From Colwellia psychrerythraea 34H (GTDB taxonomy: Bacteria; Pseudomonadota; Gammaproteobacteria; Enterobacterales; Alteromonadaceae): 64,000 bases of DNA. Under the pieces are notes generated by a model that saw only the letters and a program-made list of their open reading frames with translations, ran no database searches and had not been told where the DNA came from. Below are positions 34,322-43,487 of this stretch, one piece after another. How positions within the stretch are numbered: position 1 is the first letter of the stretch; every line of letters starts with the position of its first letter. The translations under genes were made by a program, and so were the position numbers. The DNA lies in the NCBI RefSeq assembly GCF_000012325.1, contig NC_003910.7:2976001-3040000 (forward strand), written 5' to 3'.

Positions 34322-36526
34322 TCAATTTTCCTTAATTTGGTCTGAAGCAATTCGATTATGATGTAGATATCCCTTGGTCGAAAAAGAGGCTAACTGATAA
34401 GGCTGTAAACGTAGTTCAGTAGAACTTCTTACAAATACCAGATTTGTTTTGTCTGGTTCAGGGATGATTTCTTCACCTAGTGCGGTATGGACAGCCTGTT
34501 GGGGATGGTTCGATCCTAGTGTTGCTGAGTAATAGATCCAGCCAGTAAAACGTGGATTGATCTCGATAAGATAAAAACGGTCTAGGATCTCGTCTCTAAT
34601 GAATTCGCCCTCTACCGGCCCAACCCATTTGATCTCTTTTAAGAAGCGGGCAAAGGCTGCTTCTAATTCTACTTGTGGCAAACGCATGGCTCGCCAGGTG
34701 CTGCCCTTGGGGCATAAACTCAATTTTTTTACCGTTAGCATCGTTAGCGGTTCGTGCCGATGGTTACATACGGTAGCCACTGCAAAACTTGGCCCGCTGA
34801 TCATTGGCTGAATCAAGACTTCTTTCATTCCATCATAATAGAGTGTGTGCCATGCAGCTTTTGCCTGACTTTCATCAATGACTGACACACAAAATGAGAT
34901 AGGTCCTTTTACCACGGCAGGTAAGCCGACTTTTTTAACGGCTGCTAATACTTCATCTTCATTACGGGCACTAATAGTTTCAGGTATTATAAAGCCCTGT
35001 TGATCCGCCTCATAAATGCCACTAAATAGTTGTGTTTTACTGCGTTTTTCAAAACTATCGAGGTTGGGTAATAAAGTATGAACGCCCATTCTTTTTAGCT
35101 CATCGGCAAATTTAATAAAAAAGGGTATTTCGCCATCTAAACAAGGAATCAACACATCGATGGGCTGCATTTGAATAATTTTTTTAAAACGCTCGAATAA
35201 GGTATTTTCATTTTCTGTTATAGGTAACTGAAAACAAACATCAAACAACTCTTTGTTATAAGCCCCAGAATCAAAGGTGCCATAACATAGACCAATTAAA
35301 TGCAAGTCGTCAGAAGCACTGCGCAACGCTCTGGCAACGCCAATACCCGAATTAACAAGATCAAAACTACTGGTTCCGGTAACCGCGACACGCAGTCCGC
35401 CTCCATTAGTTATTGGTTTATTGTTGTTATTACTTGGTAATTGACAGTTATTCATTTCTGTCATATTTATGTGGCCATGACGATCCAGATGTTGCATGTC
35501 ATCGAGTCGCACTACGTCTTCTGTGATACTACGAACTAACAACGGGGCCTCATTTGAACGATTTAATGGGACTATCGTTTCATCAACCTCAGGTTCAGTT
35601 AATAGTTTCAGTAGTTCTACGGCTAAGTTTTTATTGGCCCAATGAGCCAGCATACACCAATCAGGGAGACAGGATTTGACGCCTTCTAAAAAGTAAATTG
35701 AACCACCAGTTGGGTGGATTAAATCTAAAGTTATAGGTCCCTGAGCACCTAGCTTTTTGATGATTTCCAGTCCTTGCGCCTCTAAATCTGGGCTATCTAT
35801 GATGCTGCTGCAAACCGAATGACCATTACTATTTATAGCCAGTTTTCTACATGAGAGGTTTTCAATGCGCTCACCATCTTGATTAATGAGGCAAACCAGC
35901 GAATAAGCTTCACCGGCAATACGCGCCTGTAGTAGTACTCCTGAGCGTCTATCTCGCTCAAGCACCGCAGATGAAAAACGTAATACCTGTTCGGCGTTAT
36001 GGGCAATTAATTCCAACTCTGCCCCTTTGACTAGCACAGGATAACCAAGATGATCGGCATAATGTGCGACTTCATGCAAATGGTGGGCAATTAAACTGTG
36101 AGGGTATGCGATATGATTTTGGTGTAGATAAGAAGCTAAGGTAAGTGGACTCAACTGAGCCATTTTATCGGCATTGGGTACCAGTGTGTTTATGCCATTT
36201 TTATGTAGTCGATCTGCTAGTCTTGCCGTGGCAGCAATATCTTGTTCTAAACACGGGATAAAAGCATTAAATCCTAGTTTGTTTTGTGCATTGATTAAGC
36301 TTAAATAAAACGCTTCATCTCCTTTAAGAGGGCTTTGGATTCGTGTCACTGTATCAACTATTCCGGGTTGCCAAGCTCCGGTCATAGCGGAATCATCAAC
36401 CAGAGCATCAATAATAAGTGGTCCCTGCCAACCTGCACGTAATGCACGAGCAACACTGGCTCCTGCATGTGGAATATCAAGACCACCAAAACCAGAAATG
36501 GCGACTCGAGTATTAGAAGTTTTCAT
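34322..36526 (-). CDS. Tandem ATP-grasp protein, CarB-like double module
   Basis: About 734 residues from the ATG at 36526, which has AGGA 8 bases upstream and overlaps the PqqD gene by 14 bases. Two pre-ATP-grasp plus ATP-grasp modules: module 1 (about 1-330) begins RVAISGFGGLD, module 2 (about 375-720) begins RVAVTGTSSFDLVNSGIGVARAL. Module 2 keeps the metal-binding YLIEINPRFTGW. Module 1 has YFLEGVKSCLPDW at that place and so is probably inactive or structural. ATP-grasp enzymes join carboxylates to amines through acyl phosphates, so this is the likely ligase of the pathway. Confidence 0.85.
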   Translation of the reverse strand: MKTSNTRVAISGFGGLDIPHAGASVARALRAGWQGPLIIDALVDDSAMTGAWQPGIVDTVTRIQSPLKGDEAFYLSLINAQNKLGFNAFIPCLEQDIAATARLADRLHKNGINTLVPNADKMAQLSPLTLASYLHQNHIAYPHSLIAHHLHEVAHYADHLGYPVLVKGAELELIAHNAEQVLRFSSAVLERDRRSGVLLQARIAGEAYSLVCLINQDGERIENLSCRKLAINSNGHSVCSSIIDSPDLEAQGLEIIKKLGAQGPITLDLIHPTGGSIYFLEGVKSCLPDWCMLAHWANKNLAVELLKLLTEPEVDETIVPLNRSNEAPLLVRSITEDVVRLDDMQHLDRHGHINMTEMNNCQLPSNNNNKPITNGGGLRVAVTGTSSFDLVNSGIGVARALRSASDDLHLIGLCYGTFDSGAYNKELFDVCFQLPITENENTLFERFKKIIQMQPIDVLIPCLDGEIPFFIKFADELKRMGVHTLLPNLDSFEKRSKTQLFSGIYEADQQGFIIPETISARNEDEVLAAVKKVGLPAVVKGPISFCVSVIDESQAKAAWHTLYYDGMKEVLIQPMISGPSFAVATVCNHRHEPLTMLTVKKLSLCPKGSTWRAMRLPQVELEAAFARFLKEIKWVGPVEGEFIRDEILDRFYLIEINPRFTGWIYYSATLGSNHPQQAVHTALGEEIIPEPDKTNLVFVRSSTELRLQPYQLASFSTKGYLHHNRIASDQIKEN

Positions 36527-36821
36527 AAACAAATCCTGTGCCACTGAGTTGTTGAATGAAAAGTAGTGCATCTTGTCTGGCTTCTATAACCGACACATCG
36601 AATCGACTGGTCAATGCATCAGCTAGTTGGTCGCAAGTGGTGCCATTTTGTAAAGCGACCAACAATACCCCTGCACTGTCATTACAGGTACAAATAGCTC
36701 CGCTGCGGTTGTCTATCAATACCCACTCATTTTCCTCTAGACCGGGTTCTAGAGAAACCCAAGAACGAAGCGCAAATTGTTGAGGAATGGTAATCTGCTC
36801 TCTATTGGTAAAACTATTCAT
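36513..36821 (-). CDS. PqqD-like (RRE-fold) protein
   Basis: 102 residues with the PqqD pattern: WVLIDNRSGAICTCNDSAGVLL, then TTCDQLADALTSRFDVS and ARQDALLFIQQLSGTGFV. PqqD-type domains bind precursor peptides in RiPP pathways and hand them to modifying enzymes. A good ribosome-binding site AGGGAAAG precedes the ATG. First gene of the five-gene operon. No PqqA, PqqE or radical SAM gene is in the window, so this is not a PQQ cluster. Confidence 0.85.
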   Translation of the reverse strand: MNSFTNREQITIPQQFALRSWVSLEPGLEENEWVLIDNRSGAICTCNDSAGVLLVALQNGTTCDQLADALTSRFDVSVIEARQDALLFIQQLSGTGFVYENF

Positions 36822-36876
36822 AATACTTTCCCTTTTGTACCTGAAATGTATAACTATTTATTTTTATTCAAAATGT

Positions 36877-36903
36877 AACTGTTGTTTTGTCCTTGTTTAG
36901 TCA
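36877..36903 (-). other. Orphan attC-like half-site
   Basis: Minus strand TGACTAAACAAGGAC then AAAACAACAGTT, close to the R''-L''-central part of array site C (AATAAGGACAAATAACAGTT). No L'-R' half follows before the PqqD gene. It may be a decayed attC or chance similarity. Confidence 0.35.
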
Positions 36904-36914
36904 CCCACTAAGGA

Positions 36915-37250
36915 TTAGCCATAATCAACGAGATAATGGTCTATCTCTGGGTAAATATCTCGAGGTATTGATAGCTTTATGAGGGCACTTACACATTTAA
37001 ACGATGAAAGTGAGATAACAAACCAGAGGCAAAAGGATCGATAACAATCTAAAAAGGATAAGTACATTTTAAAATTTGCTAATGAAGAATTGCCTGATTT
37101 ATGAAGATATAAACCAATTGGCGACGGCATATTGAATTGAAGGCATAGGAAATGATAAAAAACGATTAAAAGGTTGGTTTTTCTCTGTGGCATAAATTGC
37201 GCCACTGATAATGCTGATTGATAACAGGTGGTGAGAAAATATTGACTCAT
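36915..37250 (-). CDS. Doubtful small ORF upstream of the PqqD operon
   Basis: 111 residues beginning MSQYFLTTCYQ with GGGGG 7 bases before the ATG. Composition is odd: rich in Ser, Leu, Phe, Tyr and Cys, no clear domain, no obvious signal peptide. It is the only ORF of this size just before the PqqD-like gene on the same strand, so it could be a precursor peptide or a chance ORF. An overlapping frame (37099-37296) is open too, which lowers confidence. Confidence 0.3.
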   Translation of the reverse strand: MSQYFLTTCYQSALSVAQFMPQRKTNLLIVFYHFLCLQFNMPSPIGLYLHKSGNSSLANFKMYLSFLDCYRSFCLWFVISLSSFKCVSALIKLSIPRDIYPEIDHYLVDYG

Positions 37251-37936
37251 AATGATACCCCCGAAGTATGAAAATTAATCCATATTTACCCCTCAAACAG
37301 CGATATACATTGGCAAAGTAAATATTTTTTACTAATTTACAAAAAGTTTAGCCTATAAGAGCATTTTTGCAATTGATTGAATTAGTCAGTTAAGGGTATA
37401 TTTTAAAGGATATTCACAATGTTCTGATTAATATTATTTTTAATATATTCAATATAAACAAAAGCTTTTTTAATTTTCATTAGCTGTAAATCGTACAATT
37501 AAACGCATAATTCAAGCCAAGAATTATTTAGATAATTTAACTATCTATTGAGTGGTATACCTCTTTTTAGTGAAAACAGGTTACCGGAACAGCCTTTATT
37601 CAATGCCTTTTTCTGTGGTTTTATATCCCTTACCAATTGAGATACATGGTGCAGAATCCTTTGAATTATTTCAATTCAAAGGATTCCAATAAAATAATGG
37701 TAATAGCTATAAACATGTTATGACTTTAAATACTTTAACCCTTTTGATGTAAATCAATTGATCATTACTAAATTAGCTATAAGCGAATGATATTGGTAAT
37801 ATTACTAATGCTGTATTACTTTTAAAGTAGTAACGCTTTTATGTTCAATTATCCTCAAATAAAATTTATTTTAATTTTACCTTTTTGAGATAAAAACTAT
37901 TGAACACACTCACCTAGTTTAAGGAATAGTTTTTCT
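37251..37936. other. Long AT-rich intergenic region
   Basis: 686 bp without a credible gene apart from the tail of a doubtful overlapping frame. It should hold the promoters of the PqqD operon (minus) and of the GGDEF gene (plus). A ribosome-binding AAGGAA lies about 11 bases before the ATG at 37937. No terminator or RNA gene is evident. Confidence 0.5.
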
Positions 37937-39202
37937 ATGCAAACAGCAAAAAATCCTCAGAAAAGCAAAGAACTTTATGCCGCTATTTCACTGATATTTT
38001 TATCTTTACTCATCTTAGTACTACTATTTCTCAACATTGATAAGCATAAGGTAATCAATTTAAATGCTGCAGATATTAAGGTTGTGGATGACCGTGAAGT
38101 GCTGGGTGCATCGGTTGCAAAAGTAGTAAAAACCAATCATGGTCTTGAATTTACCTGCCAAATAACAAAATCTCATCTAGCTCAGCCTTATTGTGAATTA
38201 ATCATAAATCTACAAGATTTAAGCAAACAATCCCCCTTTACTGGTTTAGACTTATCTAATTATGAGCAAATCGGCTTATGGATTAAACATAATCACCCTA
38301 CACAACCGGGTACTCGTATTGAGTTACGTAACTTTAATACTAATTATTCTGTAAAAGGAAACGAAACAATATTAAAACCCAATAGCGTAGAGTATTTAGA
38401 AGCATACGTTACTAACCCTATTTGGTTAAAATCATCTGATTTTTCTATCCCCCGATGGTGGAATAACAGCCATAATTTAACGCTAAATAATGGTGGTACT
38501 GATTTTTCAAATATTTATTCCATTGCCATAACACCCACCTTGCAAGTTCAGCCAGGGAAATATGAGTTAACCGTTGAACGCATTGAATTAAAAGGCAAGT
38601 ATATTGGCACAACAACACTTGTTGCCGTTCTAATTATGTTATGGAGCATAGCGTTGGGCTATGTTATTCGACGCTTAGTGCCAGCTAAAAAACTAGAGGT
38701 TGAAATACCTGAACAAGCGAGTCATACCATTGAATTTGGTGCCATGAGTTGCCCGCTAACAGGTGCACTAAATCGCATTGGATTACGAAAATGTTTTGAT
38801 CAATTGGCGCCTACTGATCTACAAAAATTAAGCATTATCTTCCTCAATATCGATTATTTTGAGGACCTTTATCCAAATTATGGTCATAAAACAGCAGATA
38901 AAATTCTACAGCAGTTTGTCAATGAAGTTGATAATACCTGTCGCTCTAGTGATACGGTAGCTCGATGGAATTCAGAAGAGTTTTTATTAGTATGCCCAGA
39001 CACTGAATTATCTCAAGCGATTGATGTTGCGGATAAAATAAGAGCAAGAATACAGAAAGCCACCTGGCCAAATGATATTAAAATAACCTGTAGTTCCGCT
39101 GTCGCACAAATGTATGATGAAGATCTTAATGATTTAATTACCCGTGCAAATAAAGCGCTGTATAAGGCAAAAAATACCGGCAGTAACAAAACAGCAGCTT
39201 AA
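37937..39202 (+). CDS. Membrane GGDEF-domain protein, variant active site
   Basis: 421 residues: a TM helix at about 15-33, a periplasmic beta-rich domain at about 40-215 (resembling carbohydrate-binding jelly rolls), a second TM at about 222-245, and a cytoplasmic GGDEF domain from about 265. The domain start CPLTGALNRIGL and the inhibitory RSSD motif are present, but the active-site loop is NSEEF in place of GGDEF. It may therefore be a weak cyclase or a c-di-GMP/GTP-binding sensor. Monocistronic. Confidence 0.85.
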   Translation: MQTAKNPQKSKELYAAISLIFLSLLILVLLFLNIDKHKVINLNAADIKVVDDREVLGASVAKVVKTNHGLEFTCQITKSHLAQPYCELIINLQDLSKQSPFTGLDLSNYEQIGLWIKHNHPTQPGTRIELRNFNTNYSVKGNETILKPNSVEYLEAYVTNPIWLKSSDFSIPRWWNNSHNLTLNNGGTDFSNIYSIAITPTLQVQPGKYELTVERIELKGKYIGTTTLVAVLIMLWSIALGYVIRRLVPAKKLEVEIPEQASHTIEFGAMSCPLTGALNRIGLRKCFDQLAPTDLQKLSIIFLNIDYFEDLYPNYGHKTADKILQQFVNEVDNTCRSSDTVARWNSEEFLLVCPDTELSQAIDVADKIRARIQKATWPNDIKITCSSAVAQMYDEDLNDLITRANKALYKAKNTGSNKTAA

Positions 39203-39222
39203 ATCATTTCTTATGGGAGTAA

Positions 39223-39254
39223 CCACTAATACCTACCGTTGTAAGTATTAGTGG
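39223..39254. terminator. Stem-loop between convergent genes
   Basis: A 10-bp perfect stem CCACTAATAC / GTATTAGTGG with a 12-base loop, without a strong T-run, overlapping the last codons of the downstream minus-strand gene. A possible weak terminator. Confidence 0.5.
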
Positions 39255-40444
39255 TACAACAGGTAAGGTTTGCGTTTTTGCTTAAAATCGATAATTCCCG
39301 CTCGCCAACTTAATCTAATCTGCTCTGCACTTTTTCCTGCCATAATGGCTTTCCTTAATTTATCCGTACCCGCCAATTTATCCATAAATTTTGGACTATT
39401 AAAGAAAGTAACCTCTCTCTCTGCAAAGGCTTTATACCAGCTCAAAATATAACGCAAATTTAAACCATGACTAACAACCTGGCGAAGGTCCTCTCCTTGT
39501 ACCCTTATATTCATGAATTTAGGTTTACTCGCCGTTCCTGGCATTGAAACGGGGGTAAAATTAAAGCCGCCAATATGTATATTTTCATGACCGATCACCT
39601 GAAATGGAAAAGGCGTTCCTCGGCCAATGCTAACAGGTGTTGCTTCAAAAAAGGCTAATGAGGGGTATAAAGCAATTGAATGCGCATTTGGCAAGTTAGG
39701 ACTTGGTTTTATTGGTAAACTATAAGGGTAATTTCTTTGATAATATTGTACTTTATGAACGGTAAGAGAAAGCTCTTTTTCACTTGTTAACCACCCTTCT
39801 CCTTTAATCATAAGCGCAAGCTCAGCCACAGTCATTCCGTGTAATAAAGGGATTGGATGCATGCCTACGAATGAACGAAACTCTTCTTCAAGTATCGGGC
39901 CATCAACAAAGGCGCCATTAGGGTTAGGCCTATCTAACACCATGAATTCAACTCCCGCATCAGCCGCGGCTTCCATCATATAATGCATAGTACTGATGTA
40001 AGTGTAAAAACGGACTCCAACGTCTTGAATATCAAAAATGATAACATCAAGATTTTTCATCGTACTTAACGATGGCTTACGGTTTTTACCATAGAGAGAA
40101 ACAAGCGGTATGCCCGTTTTAGTATCAATACTTGAATCAAATTTTTCACCCGCATCACGATTTCCACGAAAGCCATGTTCGGGTGCAAAGATCATCTTAA
40201 TATCTATATCGTTCTTCAACAATACATCCACTAAATGTTCGTCAAAGACTTTAGATGTTTGATTGACTACTAACGCGACATTTTTTCCCTTTAGCTGGGG
40301 AAGATACTGCTCAACTTGCTCCGCGCCAACAATTATATTGTGTTCTACCGGTTTGCTAGTATTAGCACTAACAGGCAAGATAAAAGAACATGCATAAAAG
40401 CTAAGGAATAAGATAATTACTTTGATAGGATTAACTAATTTCAT
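39248..40444 (-). CDS. namZ: Exo-beta-N-acetylmuramidase, DUF1343 / NamZ family
   Basis: 398 residues with a signal peptide (cleavage near VSANTSK). Family motifs: NQTSK, FAPEHGFRGNRDAGEKF, FDIQDVGVRFYTYISTMHYMMEAAA, VLDRPNPNG and GRGTPFPFQVIGHE. DUF1343 members related to B. subtilis NamZ (YbbC) remove MurNAc from the non-reducing end of peptidoglycan fragments. It is followed at once, 10 bp away and on the same strand order, by murQ upstream, which fits MurNAc recycling. Assignment of the exact activity rests on family and context. Confidence 0.85.
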   Translation of the reverse strand: MKLVNPIKVIILFLSFYACSFILPVSANTSKPVEHNIIVGAEQVEQYLPQLKGKNVALVVNQTSKVFDEHLVDVLLKNDIDIKMIFAPEHGFRGNRDAGEKFDSSIDTKTGIPLVSLYGKNRKPSLSTMKNLDVIIFDIQDVGVRFYTYISTMHYMMEAAADAGVEFMVLDRPNPNGAFVDGPILEEEFRSFVGMHPIPLLHGMTVAELALMIKGEGWLTSEKELSLTVHKVQYYQRNYPYSLPIKPSPNLPNAHSIALYPSLAFFEATPVSIGRGTPFPFQVIGHENIHIGGFNFTPVSMPGTASKPKFMNIRVQGEDLRQVVSHGLNLRYILSWYKAFAEREVTFFNSPKFMDKLAGTDKLRKAIMAGKSAEQIRLSWRAGIIDFKQKRKPYLLYH

Positions 40445-40454
40445 AGACGTTACA

Positions 40455-41381
40455 TTAACAGCCTTGTTGCTCTACCGCTTTACGTAAAAAGCCTTTATTA
40501 GAAGCTAACGCAGCTTTTGCTTGAGTGCTATCTAAGCCCGTTAAGACCATTAAGCTGGCTAATTTTGTTTGATTATTTGCTTGGGCTAGTGCCATTTCTG
40601 CTGTATCAAAATCACATTCTGTCGCCTGCATCACAATACGGACAGCACGTGCATAAAGCTTCTTATTACTGGCATTCACATCAATCATAAGATTTTGATA
40701 ACTTTTGCCACTGCGGATCATGCTGGCAGTACTAAGCATATTCAAAATGAGTTTTTGTGCCGTGCCTGACTTCATTCGGGTGGATCCAGTTAATACTTCT
40801 GCGCCAACGACAGCACAAATATTAATATCACAGTTTTGTGCATAACTGCTATTAGCGCTACAACTAACACCTATCACTTTAGCGCCTTGTTCTCTGGCAA
40901 AAGCCATTCCTGATATCACATACGGCGTTCGACCACTGGCAGCTATACCCACTACAATATCTTTACTCGATAAGTTAATCGCTTTCAAATCATCAATTGC
41001 CAGTTGTCTATTGTCTTCAGCACCTTCAACTGCCTTATACATAGCGCCAGCACCGCCCGCAAGAATACCTATAACTTGCTCACTCGATACACTGAATGTA
41101 GGTGGGCACTCAACCGCATCAAGTACGCCTAACCGTCCACTAGTCCCCGCACCGATATAAATTAATCGACCACCACAAGCAAAAGCGTCAACAATAAGAT
41201 CAACCCCTTGGGATATTTCAGGTAGTAACAGCCCAACAATTGAAGCAACCTTTTGATCTTCTGTGTTTATTTTTTTAAGTACGCCAAGTGAATCAAGCAA
41301 GTCTATATCTAGCGTGTTAGGGTTTTGTCCTTCTGTTGTTATATTTTTAAGCTCATTAACTAACTTTGCTTGCGTGTTCAT
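40455..41381 (-). CDS. murQ: N-acetylmuramic acid 6-phosphate etherase
   Basis: 308 residues. SIS-domain lyase that splits MurNAc-6-phosphate to GlcNAc-6-phosphate and D-lactate during cell-wall recycling. The signature [20 protein letters not shown] is present, as are the phosphosugar-binding AASGRTPYV and the [18 protein letters not shown] motif. It lies directly upstream of the namZ-like gene in one operon. No MurK/AnmK kinase is in the window. Confidence 0.95.
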   Translation of the reverse strand: MNTQAKLVNELKNITTEGQNPNTLDIDLLDSLGVLKKINTEDQKVASIVGLLLPEISQGVDLIVDAFACGGRLIYIGAGTSGRLGVLDAVECPPTFSVSSEQVIGILAGGAGAMYKAVEGAEDNRQLAIDDLKAINLSSKDIVVGIAASGRTPYVISGMAFAREQGAKVIGVSCSANSSYAQNCDINICAVVGAEVLTGSTRMKSGTAQKLILNMLSTASMIRSGKSYQNLMIDVNASNKKLYARAVRIVMQATECDFDTAEMALAQANNQTKLASLMVLTGLDSTQAKAALASNKGFLRKAVEQQGC

Positions 41382-41581
41382 GAAATTCTCTCGTTATGGT
41401 TACTAGGATCTTGTTTTAAATATAATCGCTTGACCATAAAATCAAGGATTAAGCTAAGGCCCGCAATATTGATCATGGTACACGGATAACTTATAATAAA
41501 TAGAAAAATTAACGACATTTATTTCGTTGCCTTAATTTTACTTTCCTCCACTATTCATCAGTAAAACATTAGAATTATCAC

Positions 41582-42664
41582 ATGAGTTATACTTCCAGAC
41601 TGACACAAGCCATTATCAACTTAGACGCTCTCGTTAAAAATTATCAATATCTTGATAATCTTGCAAGTAACAGCAATACCATTGCCGTTCTCAAAGCTGA
41701 TGCTTATGGCCATGATGCCAGTAAAGTAGCTCACGCTTTAAGTTCAGAAGTTAAAGTATTTGCGGTTGCTTTTATTGATGAAGCGCTAGCGCTTCGTGAT
41801 GCTGGCATTAAAAACACGGTACTCATTCTTGAAGGTCCTTTTAACGAAAGTGACTTTGAGATAGCGTTAGAAAATAATTTTGCTTTAATGCTGCACAGTA
41901 ATTATCAACTAGAGTGGCTAAAATCAATAACCCCTGAATTTTCTGGTGAACTTTGGCTAAAAGTCGATACGGGAATGAACCGTTTAGGATTCCAAGTTGA
42001 GCAAATTGACAACGTTATGTCGCAATTATCAGCTCAACAAATAAATAACTTGGTATTATGTTCACATTTTGCCACAGCTGACCAAATTGATTGTGCTAGA
42101 CCTGCCAAGCAACTCGCTAAATTAAAGGCATTAGTTGCAAAACATGGTTGTAAATATAGTATGGCCAACTCTGCAGGTATTTTGAACTGGCCCGAAAGTC
42201 ATGGTCATTACAATCGATTAGGCTTAGCACTTTATGGTGCATCCCCTATAGGTGATAGTCCCAAAAGCCAACCACTCATCCCCGCTATGACATTACAAGC
42301 TAATATTATTGCAATACATACAGTGAACGTTGGTGAATCAGTAGGTTATGGCAACAATTGGCAAGCTGAACGAGAAACGAAACTAGCAACAGTAGCTATT
42401 GGTTATGCTGATGGTTATCCTCGCAACGCTAAATCAGGTACACCTGTATTTATTAATGGCGCTCAGGCACCTCTCGTTGGCCGTGTTTCAATGGATATGA
42501 TCACTGTAGATATTACAGATTTAAAGCATACTGCAATCGGAGATACTGTTGAGTTATGGGGCAAAAATTTAAGTATTGATATCGTTGCACAAAACAGCGA
42601 TACCATTAATTATGAATTATTAACTCGAGTGTCTAAACGCGTACCCAGAGTTTTTACCGGTTAA
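41582..42664 (+). CDS. alr: Alanine racemase
   Basis: 360 residues. Makes D-alanine for peptidoglycan with PLP as cofactor. PLP lysine K38 lies in AVLKADAYGHD; the second catalytic residue is Tyr in AIGYADGYPR near residue 261. HFATAD, RLGLALYGASP and VGRVSMDMITVD are further family motifs. Divergent from murQ, and just before queE, which converges on it. Length is typical. Confidence 0.95.
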   Translation: MSYTSRLTQAIINLDALVKNYQYLDNLASNSNTIAVLKADAYGHDASKVAHALSSEVKVFAVAFIDEALALRDAGIKNTVLILEGPFNESDFEIALENNFALMLHSNYQLEWLKSITPEFSGELWLKVDTGMNRLGFQVEQIDNVMSQLSAQQINNLVLCSHFATADQIDCARPAKQLAKLKALVAKHGCKYSMANSAGILNWPESHGHYNRLGLALYGASPIGDSPKSQPLIPAMTLQANIIAIHTVNVGESVGYGNNWQAERETKLATVAIGYADGYPRNAKSGTPVFINGAQAPLVGRVSMDMITVDITDLKHTAIGDTVELWGKNLSIDIVAQNSDTINYELLTRVSKRVPRVFTG

Positions 42665-42683
42665 CTAAGCGACCCAGTTTCCT

Positions 42684-43352
42684 TTATTCGATACCAATAT
42701 ATTTGTGAACTTGCACCGATAAGCGCCAATTGTTAGCTATACATGTTGCTATTGCTAACTCGGTTGCGCGCTTCTTTTGGCTAATTGGTTGTAGATATAC
42801 CGGGGTATTTTCAACCTGATGCATTGCCAATAGCTCTTTTAAATCATCTACATTTTGCTCTGTAGCAACGGGGTGCTTTATTTCATTAGCACGTGACATA
42901 GCGCTTGCTAAAATATCATAACCACCGCGCATCTTGATTTTAGGAGATACGGTTACCCAGCATTTTTCTGTGGTAATAATTTCAAAGGTACCAGATGTTT
43001 CAATTTGCGTGCTATAACCTAGGTCTTCAAAGGTTTCACAAAGTGGCGTTAGGTCAACCATACAAGGTTCACCGCCAGTGATAACAATATGCTTTGCTTT
43101 AAAATGCTTTTCCTTCACTAACGCTAGAATATCTTCAGCCGAAAAATTAGCCCACTGAGAAGTCTCAGCTTTTTTAGCTAACATAATGTCAGGGCTGACT
43201 TGGTCGTCTAGTTCTATATCCCAAGTATGTTTAGTATCACACCACGAACATCCGACAGGACAACCTTGTAGTCGAATGAAAATTGACGGCTGGCCCGTGA
43301 AGGAGCCCTCCCCTTGAATGGTTTCAAAAAGCTCATTAATTTTATAGTTCAT
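42684..43352 (-). CDS. queE: 7-carboxy-7-deazaguanine synthase
   Basis: 222 residues, the size of the E. coli-type enzyme. Radical SAM protein that converts carboxytetrahydropterin to CDG in the queuosine pathway. Motifs: FETIQGEGSFTGQPS, the cluster-binding CPVGCSWCDTKHTW, VITGGEPCM and PISQKK. It is divergent from queC, with 135 bp between them; I see no convincing preQ1 riboswitch there. Confidence 0.95.
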   Translation of the reverse strand: MNYKINELFETIQGEGSFTGQPSIFIRLQGCPVGCSWCDTKHTWDIELDDQVSPDIMLAKKAETSQWANFSAEDILALVKEKHFKAKHIVITGGEPCMVDLTPLCETFEDLGYSTQIETSGTFEIITTEKCWVTVSPKIKMRGGYDILASAMSRANEIKHPVATEQNVDDLKELLAMHQVENTPVYLQPISQKKRATELAIATCIANNWRLSVQVHKYIGIE

Positions 43353-43487
43353 GGGTGTTATGGTTTTCTCTTCTGCAATGTGGTTTATTTTATGTGGTAT
43401 TCACTTTCTGCTTTAGCCTGTTACTTATTTCAAGTAAAATAACAGTTGTTTATTATTATACCTTAGATCAATTAAGAGAGCTTTCAA

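Noticed and set aside
36513..36821. PQQ biosynthesis locus
   Set aside because: Only a PqqD-like protein is present; PqqA, PqqB, PqqC and PqqE are absent.
43353..43487. preQ1 riboswitch between queE and queC
   Set aside because: I could not find the short hairpin plus A-rich tail pattern; the region is plain AT-rich promoter DNA.
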